From: Cloacimonetes bacterium UBA6081
GTDB lineage: Bacteria > Cloacimonadota > Cloacimonadia > Cloacimonadales > Cloacimonadaceae
NCBI GenBank assembly: GCA_002428685.1
Contig: DIXL01000075.1
Span: 1-18,142 of the forward strand
Direction of reading: 5' to 3'
Length of the DNA stretch: 18,142 bases
Position 1 is the first letter of the stretch. Each line of letters opens with the position of its first letter. Positions 1 through 7,689 of the stretch are shown here, one piece after another. The notes under the pieces were generated by a model that saw only the letters and a list, made by a program, of their open reading frames with translations, was not told where the DNA came from and searched no databases. The translations under genes and the position numbers were made by a program.

Positions 1-62
1 GAGATCGCCACCCCAATACTATTTTCGACATACTAAGTTTGACACAACACCGGAGACAAGAA

Positions 63-839
63 ATGCAAAGAAAAGAGCTTAGCTTTGATACAAAAACCTT
101 GCCGTCATCCATCAAACCCTTTGCCGAGGGCGCAAGAATCTACGACAGCAGTTGTTCGGAAACTGCCCAGACCCTGTATCTGGAGGGTAAGTTTCGCACT
201 TACCTGAAAATTGACAAAGCGGGGAAACTGGGGCGCGAATATGCCATGACAGCGTTTTTGCATCAGTATAAGCTTGCCCCCCGGATTCTTACCTATTTCA
301 TGGATAAGAACCATGATTACCTGTTAACCTTAGCTCTGGAGGGTGAAGACGGCATTTCAGGCCCGCATCTTAAAAACCCCAAAAAACTGGCAAGGGTGTT
401 TGCCGAAAGCCTGAGGCTGATCCACGCTTTACCACAAGATAAATGCCCCATCCAAAACCGGAATACCGAAATGCTGCAAGAAGCCACAGCCAATGCCAAG
501 CGCGACTTTGGAGACCTAAAGCTAATTCCGGAAGGCGTTGCAAAGGCCTATGAAAAGCTGCTGAGCTTAAAAACATACGCTATTGATGATGTCGTTTTGC
601 ATGGGGATTACTGTCTCCCTAATATAATAATGCAAAACTACAATTTACAAGGTTTTGTGGATTTGGGCACCGGCGGGGTTGGCGACAGGCACTATGATCT
701 GTTTTGGAGTATCTGGACTTTGAACTACAACCTGAAAACAGACAAATACAAGGACATTTTTTTGGATGCTTACGGACGATCTGCAATAGACTTTGACCGC
801 CTGGAATTGTGCCGTTTATTGGCAGGATTAACCGAATAA
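63..839 (+). CDS. APH(3')-like aminoglycoside/small-molecule phosphotransferase
   Basis: Predicted cytoplasmic ATP-dependent kinase of the aminoglycoside 3'-phosphotransferase (APH, PF01636) family, 258 aa, close to the usual ~260 aa. The Brenner catalytic motif is clear: H180-G-D182-xxxx-N187 (HGDYCLPN), followed by the Mg-binding D200-L-G. The C-terminal FLDAYG...RLLAGL segment also matches APH(3') enzymes. An in-frame TTG at 39 would add 8 residues, but GGAGA at 52-56 sits six bases before the ATG at 63, so I chose 63. It stands alone ahead of a palindromic spacer. APH-fold proteins also phosphorylate choline, homoserine, fructosamine and other hydroxyl compounds, so the fold and catalysis are secure but the aminoglycoside substrate is not. 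No mobile element lies beside it, and its codon use resembles the neighbouring host genes. Confidence 0.85.
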   Translation: MQRKELSFDTKTLPSSIKPFAEGARIYDSSCSETAQTLYLEGKFRTYLKIDKAGKLGREYAMTAFLHQYKLAPRILTYFMDKNHDYLLTLALEGEDGISGPHLKNPKKLARVFAESLRLIHALPQDKCPIQNRNTEMLQEATANAKRDFGDLKLIPEGVAKAYEKLLSLKTYAIDDVVLHGDYCLPNIIMQNYNLQGFVDLGTGGVGDRHYDLFWSIWTLNYNLKTDKYKDIFLDAYGRSAIDFDRLELCRLLAGLTE

Positions 840-881
840 GATCCTGGACATTCCACCTTTCAGCTATATTTATATGCAACA

Positions 882-938
882 CTGTAGCAATACCATAGCA
901 TCACTATGGCATTATTATGGTTGACCGTATTGCTATAG
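882..938. repeat. Nested palindrome between the APH-like gene and ispG
   Basis: The arms CTGTAGCAATAC (882-893) and GTATTGCTATAG (927-938) pair over 12 bases with one G-T wobble. Inside lies a second perfect hairpin, CCATAG-CATCA-CTATGG (893-909). No clear T-run follows, so it is not a textbook terminator. It may be a terminator variant, an RNA-processing hairpin or a small palindromic repeat. The rest of the 840-1043 spacer shows nothing I can call. Confidence 0.5.
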
Positions 939-1043
939 TAATCCTGCCGTAAAAGACAAGTTGTGCTTTTTAGGACGCACGTTTTTATAACTGAGGCAGG
1001 AAATTTGATTGACAAAATAACAGCACTTTATAAGGCTTGCCCA

Positions 1044-2111
1044 ATGAAAGAAATTGTTCGCAGAAGCACAAAGCGCATTTATCTGGGAGATGTTCCCATC
1101 GGCGGAGCTGCACCCGTTAGCATTCAAAGCATGTTATCGGTAAAAACCTCCAATCTGGAAGCGGCCTCAAATCAAATTCGGCAATTGGTTAGTGCAGGAT
1201 GCGATATCATTCGTTTTTCTGTGATGGATCAGGAAGATGCAAAAGCAATCAAAGAATTAAAGAAAGTGTCAGAAGCCCCTCTGGTGGCCGACATTCATTA
1301 TGACTACCATTTGGCTCTGGCTGCCATTAGTCATGGCATAGATGGGCTGCGCATAAATCCCGGCAACATCGGAAAAGTTGAGGGTGTGCAAGCTTTGGTA
1401 GCGGCAGCAAGAGAACGGATGATTCCCATTCGTATTGGTGTAAACAGCGGTTCTTTACCCCCGGAGTTGATTCAAAAATTTGGCGTATCTGCCAAAGCCA
1501 TGGTGGAAGCAGCCTTGGGGCATGTCCGCATCCTGGAAGATTTGAACTATGACCAGATAAAGGTTTCTGTAAAAGCGTCTTCCATTCCCCTGGTTCTGGA
1601 AAGTTACCGCAAACTGAGTCAGCTTTGCGAATATCCTTTGCATTTGGGAGTTACCGAGGCTGGAACAATATCTCGCGGAAGCATTAAAAGCGCAATTGCC
1701 TTGGGAATTCTGCTGGAAGAAGGCATAGGCGACACAATCCGAGTTTCTTTAACTGCCGATCCCGTAAAAGAGATAGCTGTGGCTAAAGAGATATTGGTGT
1801 CTTTGGGATTAAAACAGGGGCTAAGTATCATCTCATGCCCAACCTGCGGACGCACACGCATAGACATTATCCGCCTGACCGAAGAAGTGGAAAAAGCTTT
1901 GGAACCCTATGGCGACTGCCCTTTGTCTGTTGCCGTTATGGGCTGTGCCGTAAACGGTCCCGGCGAAGCCAGAGAAGCGGATTTCGGTATTGCAGGCGGG
2001 AAAAATGAAGGGCTGCTTTTTGCCAAGGGCGAAATAATTAAGAAAGTGCCTGAAACGCAATTGGTAAGCGAACTTGTTGCTATGATTCGGGAGTATCTCG
2101 GTAGCGTATAA
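1044..2111 (+). CDS. ispG: 4-hydroxy-3-methylbut-2-en-1-yl diphosphate synthase (IspG/GcpE)
   Basis: Penultimate enzyme of the methylerythritol-phosphate isoprenoid pathway. It converts methylerythritol cyclodiphosphate to HMBPP with a [4Fe-4S] cluster in the cytoplasm. The N-terminus has the family signature LGDVPIGG...PVSIQSM. The cluster ligands are visible: C265-P-T-C268 and C301, with E308 in the MGCAVNGPGE motif as the fourth ligand. An open frame extends upstream to a GTG at 963, but homologues begin near the RRSTKRI segment and ATG 1044 has AAGG eight bases upstream. That gives 355 aa, the usual size of the short two-domain bacterial form. A TTG at 1005 is a less likely alternative. 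The stop lies one base before the next GTG, so it is probably co-transcribed with the chromate transporter genes. IspG implies the organism uses the MEP route, not mevalonate. Confidence 0.95.
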   Translation: MKEIVRRSTKRIYLGDVPIGGAAPVSIQSMLSVKTSNLEAASNQIRQLVSAGCDIIRFSVMDQEDAKAIKELKKVSEAPLVADIHYDYHLALAAISHGIDGLRINPGNIGKVEGVQALVAAARERMIPIRIGVNSGSLPPELIQKFGVSAKAMVEAALGHVRILEDLNYDQIKVSVKASSIPLVLESYRKLSQLCEYPLHLGVTEAGTISRGSIKSAIALGILLEEGIGDTIRVSLTADPVKEIAVAKEILVSLGLKQGLSIISCPTCGRTRIDIIRLTEEVEKALEPYGDCPLSVAVMGCAVNGPGEAREADFGIAGGKNEGLLFAKGEIIKKVPETQLVSELVAMIREYLGSV

Positions 2112-2112
2112 A

Positions 2113-2646
2113 GTGCTGCTACAGTTGTTTCTAACCTTCCTGAAAATAGGGGCATTTACAATTGGCGGTGCCTACGCCATGATTCCTTTAATCCGCAAAG
2201 AAGTGTGCCAAAAGCGTGGCTGGATAAGCGATGAAGAGTTTCTGGACGGCCTGGCTGCTGCCCAAAGCTGCCCCGGCCCAATCGCCGTAAACCTCAGTAT
2301 TTACACAGGCTATCACATCCGCAAAGGCAAAGGTATGCTGGTAGCTGTGCTGGGCACAATATTACCCTCCACAATTAGCATAATTCTCATTGCCATGCTC
2401 TTCAACCGCTATGCCGATGCTGTCCTGGTGCGCAAAGCGTTTCATGCCCTAAAACCAGCGGTGGTAGCCCTGATTGCGGTTCCCTTGTATGAAATGAGCA
2501 GAAAGGGAGGGATCACGCTTGCCAATTTCTGGTTTCCCCTTGGTGTCGCTGTGCTGGTGGGTTTCTTTAATATCAGCCCTATTTACCTGATTTTAGTTAC
2601 AATAGCGTATGCGGTGGGACAGAAGCTGTGGGTGCAGAAACCATGA
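2113..2646 (+). CDS. chrA: Chromate transporter ChrA-type, first half-length subunit
   Basis: Integral membrane protein of the chromate ion transporter (CHR, PF02417) family, 177 aa. Short-chain CHR proteins carry a single CHR domain and work as a pair, unlike the ~400 aa fused ChrA. The N-terminal signature FLKIGAFTIGGAYAMIPLI and the AAAQSCPGPIAVN motif are diagnostic. Several hydrophobic membrane segments follow. Translation is taken from GTG 2113, because homologues start exactly at this LFLTFLKIG segment and the upstream gene stops only one base earlier. The Shine-Dalgarno sequence is weak, suggesting coupling to ispG translation. It overlaps the second subunit by four bases (ATGA). Chromate is the family substrate, but in anaerobes the physiological anion may differ. 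Confidence 0.9.
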   Translation: MLLQLFLTFLKIGAFTIGGAYAMIPLIRKEVCQKRGWISDEEFLDGLAAAQSCPGPIAVNLSIYTGYHIRKGKGMLVAVLGTILPSTISIILIAMLFNRYADAVLVRKAFHALKPAVVALIAVPLYEMSRKGGITLANFWFPLGVAVLVGFFNISPIYLILVTIAYAVGQKLWVQKP

Positions 2647-3161
2647 TCTATCTTACCATGTTCTGGACTTTTTTAAAGATTGGGCTGTTCAGTTTTGGCG
2701 GCGGCTATGCCATTTTAGCCATGATCCGCCAGGAAGTGGTGATAAATCACCCCTGGCTAAGCCAAGCCCAATTCATGGAAATTGTGGCAATTTCGCAGAT
2801 GACACCCGGCCCAATTGCGATAAATGCAGCTACGTTCATTGGCTTTCAAAAAGGCGGTATTTTAGGTTCTTTGCTTTGCACCTTTGGGGTAATCTTCCCC
2901 TCACTTATCATCATGTTGCTGGTTACTATCAGTTATTTAAGGCTGAAGCGACAGCCCTGGTTCAAAAATGTTTTTGCGAAGCTGCGGCTATTGTCTCTGG
3001 GTTTAATTGCGGCTGCGCTGATTATGGTATTCAGCGATGCCATAGCGGATTGGTTTTCCATAGTTGTGTTTGCGATTAGCTTGCTGGCAAGCTGGAGATT
3101 TAAGCTAAATCCGTTTTATCTGTTGATTTTGGCTGCTGTGGTGGGCATGCTGTTTGGATGA
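2643..3161 (+). CDS. chrA: Chromate transporter ChrA-type, second half-length subunit
   Basis: Second single-domain CHR family membrane protein, 172 aa, paralogous to the gene just upstream. It shows the same signatures: FLKIGLFSFGGGYAILAMI near the N-terminus and SQMTPGPIAINAATFIG. The ATG at 2643 overlaps the upstream TGA in an ATGA junction, so the two halves are translationally coupled and probably form a heteromeric transporter with opposite membrane topologies, as known for short-chain CHR pairs. The open frame could begin at GTG 2628, but the ATG aligns with family N-termini. It is the last gene before a repeat-containing spacer and the convergent glycogen phosphorylase. Confidence 0.9.
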   Translation: MIYLTMFWTFLKIGLFSFGGGYAILAMIRQEVVINHPWLSQAQFMEIVAISQMTPGPIAINAATFIGFQKGGILGSLLCTFGVIFPSLIIMLLVTISYLRLKRQPWFKNVFAKLRLLSLGLIAAALIMVFSDAIADWFSIVVFAISLLASWRFKLNPFYLLILAAVVGMLFG

Positions 3162-3240
3162 ATAGAAGCCTGATAACCTGATCTAACTGATTTCCCTGAT
3201 TTTCCATAACTTACAAACTTCTTTTCCTCCTCTTTTGCCC

Positions 3241-3288
3241 TTTTACTCTTTTACTCTTTTACTCTTTTACTCTTTTACTCTTTTACTC
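3241..3288. repeat. 8-bp tandem repeat, TTTTACTC x6
   Basis: Six perfect head-to-tail copies of TTTTACTC occupy 3241-3288 and are followed by TTTGTTAATA. Two more copies with the same tail occur at 3412-3437. The repeats lie between two converging transcription units (chrA pair and glycogen phosphorylase) and outside any credible gene. Perfect identity suggests active slippage or recent expansion. The surrounding 3162-3464 spacer holds nothing else I can identify. Confidence 0.9.
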
Positions 3289-3411
3289 TTTGTTAATAAA
3301 TTCCTTACTTCTATTAATGTCCATATGTCGCAGGGTACAAACCTGCAACTGCAACAGCGGACAAAGCTATGTTACAAAAACCTCTGCTTTTCTCTGATAT
3401 CTCTTTTTCTC

Positions 3412-3437
3412 TTTTACTCTTTTACTCTTTGTTAATA
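3412..3437. repeat. Second copy of the TTTTACTC repeat with conserved tail
   Basis: Two perfect TTTTACTC units (3412-3427) are followed by TTTGTTAATA, the same tail that ends the six-copy block at 3241. A degenerate relative follows (TTTGACTC near 3440). The two blocks therefore form a longer direct repeat about 139 bases apart, not one simple microsatellite. Confidence 0.75.
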
Positions 3438-3464
3438 TTTTTTGACTCTTTTTTAATAAAGTAG

Positions 3465-5918
3465 TCAGACTCCCCAAATATCTTTTGCATAGCCTTTTAT
3501 GGTTTCATCAGAAGAGAATCTGCCCATGTTTGCAATATTTGCCAAAGACATTTTGTTCCAAGCGATTTTATTAGTATAGGCTTCCAGCACGTCGTTATTA
3601 ACCCTCAGGTAATCCGGCAAATCCGCAATTAAGCAATAGTTATCACCCTGATGCAACAGTAAATTGGTTAAAGGAGTGAACAAACCCGGATTCAGAGGGT
3701 TCAACTCGTCAGAATCGATAAACTCCATTATCTCTTTTATCCTAGGGTTGCTCTGGGCAAGTTCAAAGGGATGATAACCGCTTTCCTTCAGATGCATAAC
3801 CTCCGCTGCGGTCATCCCGAACAGAAAGAAGTTTTCTTCGCCGAAGGCTTCCCGCATTTCGATATTGGCTCCATCTAAAGTTCCAACGGTTAATGCTCCA
3901 TTCAGAGCAAACTTCATGTTTCCGGTTCCAGAGGCTTCGGTTCCGGCTGTAGAGATTTGGCGCGAAACTTCCGCTGCCGGCATAATCCTTTCTGCCAAAG
4001 TAACCCGATAGTTTGGTAAATAGACCACCGATAGATATTTAGACAGGTTTTTATCTTTTTCAATGTATGCACCCAAGGCACAGATAAACCTGATGATCAG
4101 CTTGGCAATATAGTATCCGGGTGCAGCTTTTCCGGTAAAGAAATAGCTCTGTGGGTAAATTTCCTCTCCATTCCTAATCCGCAGCATCAAGTGGATAATT
4201 CCAAGCGCATTAAGCAGTTGCCTTTTATATTCGTGGATGCGTTTTGCCTGAAAATCGAAGATGCTATCCGGATTTAACTGCCGTTTATGCAAGGTGGAAT
4301 AATACAGGCAGAAATCCTGCTTGTTCTGCATTTTGATCTCGGCCAAGTCCTCCAAAAAGGCGTTATCATGCTTATACTCGTTCAAGGCCGCCAGTTTCAT
4401 CAAATCTGTTTTCCAGGCTGTCCCAATGGCTTTAGAGATCAATTCGGTAAGCTTGGGATTGCACAACATCAGCCAACGGCGTGGAGTTATGCCATTGGTG
4501 CGGTTATTAAAACGTTGCGGATAAAGCTGATAGAATTCCTTGAAGACGCTGTGCTTTAGGATGTCCGTATGCAAAGCTGATACTCCATTAACGCTGTGAG
4601 AACCAACGATGGCCAGATTTGCCATGCGGACACTTTTCACGGGATATTCTTCTATAATGGATAGTTTGCGAATAACAGCGTCATCGGCAGTGGCAGTAAG
4701 CCGGATCTGGGACAAAAAGCGTTGGTTTATTTCATAAATAATCTGCGTGTGTCGGGGCAGAACCTGTTCAAATAAAAGAAGTTGCCACTTCTCCAACGCT
4801 TCCGGCAAAATAGTGTGGTTGGTGTAGGCCAAACAGGCATGAGTTATATCCCAAGCCTTTTCCCAGGGTAGATTCTTTTCGTCTATCAAATTGCGCATCA
4901 ATTCTGCCACTGCCACGGCTGGATGAGTGTCGTTCATTTGAATTGCAACCTTTTCGGGCAACTGAGTTAAGTCGCTGCTTTTCTTGAAAAACCTGCGCAG
5001 GATGTCCTGAATTGTAGCACTGACAAAGAAGTATTCCTGTTTTAAGCGCAACTCTTTGCCCTGCATCTTATTATCATTGGGATAAAGCACTTTGGAGATC
5101 ATTTCGCTGTGGTTCTTTTCGGCCACAGCTTGCACATAATCACCTTCATTAAAGTAACTTAAGTTAAAATCACGGCTACTTTTGGCACTCCACAGCCTTA
5201 AAGTGTTTACATAATCATTCTGATACCCCGGCACCAGATAATCGTATGCCATGGCCATCACAGTTTCGTGAGGAATCCATTTTACTTTTTTGCTGCCGTC
5301 ATCCAGCACACTTTCCGTCAATACTCCGCCAAACTTGATGGGGAAAATCTTTTCGGGGTGGGGAATTTCCCAGATTGAGCCATAACGAAGCCAGTTATCC
5401 GGGGTTTCCACTTGTTCACCATTTACTATGTGTTGCATAAAAATGCCATATTCATAGCGGATACCATATCCGAAAGCGGGAATTTTTAGTGTGGCCATGG
5501 AATCCAGAAAACAGGCTGCCAACCTGCCCAAACCACCGTTTCCCAATCCGGCATCCCATTCCAGTTCGCTTAGCATTGTCAAATCAAAACCAATTTCCTG
5601 TAAAGCCTTGATGCTTTGCTTATGGATGTCCAGATTTAAAATTGCGTTGCTTAAACTGCGCCCTATCAGATACTCCAGGGATAGATAATAAACTCTTTTA
5701 CGGTTGGCGGCATATTCACGGGGCTGGGTTTTTAACCACTTGTCCAATAAAATATCCCGGACTGCTGCGGCAAAACTGAGATAGCAATCCATTGGAGTAG
5801 CGGAAAATTGGTCTTTACCCATGTCAAACTTCAAATGTTGCATAAAATGCTGCACAATTTCGGCAGCAGTGCCCCGAATACTAAGATTAGAAAGTCTGTC
5901 TGTAAAAGCCTGGTTCAT
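3465..5918 (-). CDS. glgP: Glycogen/maltodextrin phosphorylase
   Basis: Cytoplasmic PLP-dependent alpha-glucan phosphorylase (GT35 family). It releases glucose-1-phosphate from glycogen or maltodextrin. The protein is 817 aa, typical for bacterial full-length GlgP/MalP. The PLP-lysine signature EASGTGNMKFALNGALTVG places the Schiff-base lysine at about K669. Other conserved stretches include LEYLIGRSL, GNGGLGRLAACFLDS and QMNDTHPAVAVAELM, and the substrate-loop region NGITPRRWL. The frame extends 26 residues further to an ATG at 5996 with a hydrophobic, signal-like stretch. However, GGGGAGGA immediately before ATG 5918 is a strong ribosome binding site, whereas the upstream ATG has none, so I take 5918. 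It stands alone, convergent with chrA and divergent from arsR. Glycogen and maltodextrin specificity cannot be separated from sequence alone. Confidence 0.95.
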   Translation of the reverse strand: MNQAFTDRLSNLSIRGTAAEIVQHFMQHLKFDMGKDQFSATPMDCYLSFAAAVRDILLDKWLKTQPREYAANRKRVYYLSLEYLIGRSLSNAILNLDIHKQSIKALQEIGFDLTMLSELEWDAGLGNGGLGRLAACFLDSMATLKIPAFGYGIRYEYGIFMQHIVNGEQVETPDNWLRYGSIWEIPHPEKIFPIKFGGVLTESVLDDGSKKVKWIPHETVMAMAYDYLVPGYQNDYVNTLRLWSAKSSRDFNLSYFNEGDYVQAVAEKNHSEMISKVLYPNDNKMQGKELRLKQEYFFVSATIQDILRRFFKKSSDLTQLPEKVAIQMNDTHPAVAVAELMRNLIDEKNLPWEKAWDITHACLAYTNHTILPEALEKWQLLLFEQVLPRHTQIIYEINQRFLSQIRLTATADDAVIRKLSIIEEYPVKSVRMANLAIVGSHSVNGVSALHTDILKHSVFKEFYQLYPQRFNNRTNGITPRRWLMLCNPKLTELISKAIGTAWKTDLMKLAALNEYKHDNAFLEDLAEIKMQNKQDFCLYYSTLHKRQLNPDSIFDFQAKRIHEYKRQLLNALGIIHLMLRIRNGEEIYPQSYFFTGKAAPGYYIAKLIIRFICALGAYIEKDKNLSKYLSVVYLPNYRVTLAERIMPAAEVSRQISTAGTEASGTGNMKFALNGALTVGTLDGANIEMREAFGEENFFLFGMTAAEVMHLKESGYHPFELAQSNPRIKEIMEFIDSDELNPLNPGLFTPLTNLLLHQGDNYCLIADLPDYLRVNNDVLEAYTNKIAWNKMSLANIANMGRFSSDETIKGYAKDIWGV

Positions 5919-5947
5919 AATTCCTCCCCTTAGACAGTTATCCGCTA

Positions 5948-5977
5948 ATAATATAACCGCATAATAAGCAAAACCAA
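5948..5977 (-). promoter_or_regulatory. Putative sigma-70-type promoter of glgP
   Basis: On the minus strand, TTGGTT (5977-5972) and TATTAT (5953-5948) are separated by 18 bases, about 30 bases upstream of the chosen ATG. The -10 matches consensus in five of six positions; the -35 is weaker. Its position inside the alternative longer reading frame supports the shorter glgP start. Confidence 0.35.
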
Positions 5978-6014
5978 GCAGGATGAGTATTTTCATTAAC
6001 TAAACATATTTCTC

Positions 6015-6049
6015 TTGACGTGTTTGGCTATTTGGCATAATTGGCAAAT
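6015..6049 (+). promoter_or_regulatory. Putative promoter and ArsR operator of the arsenic/redox operon
   Basis: TTGACG (6015-6020) and CATAAT (6036-6041) form a promoter-like pair with a short 15-base spacer. An interrupted inverted repeat, ATTTG-N10-CAAAT (6030-6049), overlaps the -10. ArsR-family repressors bind such AT-rich dyads in their own promoters, so this is the best autoregulatory operator candidate. The assignment is inference from position and symmetry. Confidence 0.45.
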
Positions 6050-6074
6050 ACGCTGATTTAACAAAGAGGTTCTA

Positions 6075-6374
6075 ATGGTAAATAGTAGCAAATATATTCA
6101 GATGGCTCTGGTGATGAAGGCAATGGCACATCCCTCACGCCTGTTTATCTTGGAGATGCTAAAAGAAAAAGAGCATTGCGTTTGCGAACTGCAAGAGCTT
6201 ATTCACTCCGATATGTCCACAGTTTCCAAGCATCTTTCCGTGCTTCGCAATGCTGGAATCATCACCAGTCGAAAGCATAACAATCAGGTTTTCTACCGGC
6301 TGCTGTGTCCCTGCGTGCTGGATGCTTTTCAGTGCGTGATCGAGGTTGGCAAGAATATAGATAAGGAAACATAA
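6075..6374 (+). CDS. arsR: ArsR/SmtB-family metalloid-responsive repressor
   Basis: Winged-helix transcription regulator, 99 aa, normal for ArsR/SmtB. The N-terminal AMAHPSRLFILEML segment, the recognition helix DMSTVSKHLSVLRNAGII and the wing RKHNNQVFYRL are all family hallmarks. C35-V-C37 sits in the EHCVCEL motif at the start of the DNA-binding helix. This matches the CVC arsenite site of classical ArsR. A second pair, C78-P-C80, near the C-terminal dimer helix could provide a third ligand or a separate metal site. AAAGAGGT precedes ATG 6075. It is the first gene of a ten-ORF forward operon ending in an ACR3 arsenite exporter. The expected role is derepression when As(III) or Sb(III) binds. 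Confidence 0.92.
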   Translation: MVNSSKYIQMALVMKAMAHPSRLFILEMLKEKEHCVCELQELIHSDMSTVSKHLSVLRNAGIITSRKHNNQVFYRLLCPCVLDAFQCVIEVGKNIDKET

Positions 6375-6378
6375 TAAA

Positions 6379-7689
6379 ATGAGCGAGAAACTGAAAGAAC
6401 TGAAAATCCTGGTGCTGATGGTAGTAGTATTTTTAGCTGCCTACTTTGTTCCCTTTGGCTCTGCGAGATTCTTAAATGGCTTGCACGAAGCCTTTTTCAT
6501 GCTGCAGGAATATGCGCGTTTGCATGTACTGCTTTGCCTGATTCCGGCTTTGTTCATTGCCGGAGCGGTAAGTGTATTTATCAGTAGCGATTCGGTGATG
6601 AAGTTCCTGGGTGCCAAAGCCAAAAAGTGGCTGGCATATTCTGTTGCTTCTGTTTCGGGTGCAATTTTGGCAGTTTGCTCCTGCACCATCCTACCCCTAT
6701 TCAGCGGTATATATAAAAGAGGCGCAGGCTTGGGTCCTGCAATTGCTTTTCTCTATTCCGGACCTGCCATAAACGTCCTGGCCATTGTGATGACCGCCCG
6801 CATCCTGGGTTTGCAGATGGGCATAGCCAGAACCGTTGGCGCAGTGGTTTTCAGCGTGGTAATCGGTTACATCATGCATCTGCTTTTCCGCAAAGAAGAG
6901 CAAACCAGGCAGGAAGGCTTTGCCAACCAAATCCAAAGCGAAAAAGGCAGACCCCTGTGGCAGACTCTGATCTATTTTGGCCTGATGATACTAATCCTGA
7001 TTGTGCTGAATTGGGCAAACCCCAATACTGCCACCTCTGCGCCCTTCATGAATTGGATGTTTGCGCATAAATGGCTGGTAACCGGGGCAATAGCCTTTGT
7101 TTTTGGCCTAACCATGCATGCCTTTTATGGCTTCAAGCTGTGGAAAGTTCTGTTAACCGCGGTAGTCGTCTGGTTGATCGGCTTTTTATACCAGGGACAG
7201 CCTCTGATTCCTTTTGTAATGGCGATCTACCTGTTCAGCATGTGGCTGGTTTTGGAAAAGGGTGAGCTGCACGACTGGCTGGACGCCACCTGGGATTTTG
7301 CCAAGCTGATTATCCCTTTGCTATTTATAGGCGTTATGATTGCGGGATCGCTGCTGGGACGTCCCGGCATGGAAGCCTGGGTGCCCTCGCGTTGGATCGA
7401 AATGGCTGTGGGTGGAAATTCCATCTGGGCAAATTTCTTTGCTGCCATCTCCGGTGCTTTTATGTATTTTGCCACGCTAACCGAAGTTCCCATTTTGCAA
7501 GGTCTTTTAGGCAGTGGCATGGGAAAGGGTCCGGCCTTGGCTTTGCTTTTGGCAGGCCCGGCTTTGTCGCTTCCCAGTATGCTGGTGATTAACACAGTTT
7601 TGGGACTTAAGAAGACTGCTGCCTTCGTGGCTTTAGTGGTAGTGTTTTCCACCTTTACCGGCTACTTTTTCGGGATGATTTTTGCATGA
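6379..7689 (+). CDS. PF03773 permease (ArsP/YraQ-like), long form
   Basis: Polytopic inner-membrane permease, 436 aa, of the predicted permease family PF03773, which includes ArsP organoarsenical exporters and YraQ. The family core motif SVSGAILAVCSCTILPLFSG carries C100 and C102. It is followed by GPAIAFLYSGPAINVLA, and a second half repeats the pattern (LTEVPILQGLL...GKGPALALLLAGPALSLPS). The two-fold internal repeat is typical. It starts four bases after arsR and its stop overlaps the CcdA gene start (ATGA at 7686). In ArsP, cysteine-bearing motifs are implicated in trivalent arsenical recognition. Here the exact substrate is unknown; arsenical or another thiolate-bound metalloid is inferred from ArsR and ACR3 in the same operon. 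Confidence 0.85.
   Translation: MSEKLKELKILVLMVVVFLAAYFVPFGSARFLNGLHEAFFMLQEYARLHVLLCLIPALFIAGAVSVFISSDSVMKFLGAKAKKWLAYSVASVSGAILAVCSCTILPLFSGIYKRGAGLGPAIAFLYSGPAINVLAIVMTARILGLQMGIARTVGAVVFSVVIGYIMHLLFRKEEQTRQEGFANQIQSEKGRPLWQTLIYFGLMILILIVLNWANPNTATSAPFMNWMFAHKWLVTGAIAFVFGLTMHAFYGFKLWKVLLTAVVVWLIGFLYQGQPLIPFVMAIYLFSMWLVLEKGELHDWLDATWDFAKLIIPLLFIGVMIAGSLLGRPGMEAWVPSRWIEMAVGGNSIWANFFAAISGAFMYFATLTEVPILQGLLGSGMGKGPALALLLAGPALSLPSMLVINTVLGLKKTAAFVALVVVFSTFTGYFFGMIFA

Noticed and set aside
2609..3079. 156-codon forward frame inside the second ChrA gene
   Set aside because: It is a shadow frame rich in Cys, His and Trp, fully overlapping a clear CHR-family gene.
3235..3435. 66-codon forward frame over the TTTTACTC repeats
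   Set aside because: The translation is just the repeat (YSFTLLLF units); low complexity, no ribosome binding site and no family likeness.
5919..5996. 26-residue hydrophobic N-terminal extension of glycogen phosphorylase
   Set aside because: There is no ribosome binding site before ATG 5996, whereas GGGGAGGA precedes ATG 5918; the family is cytoplasmic and the extension overlaps a likely promoter.
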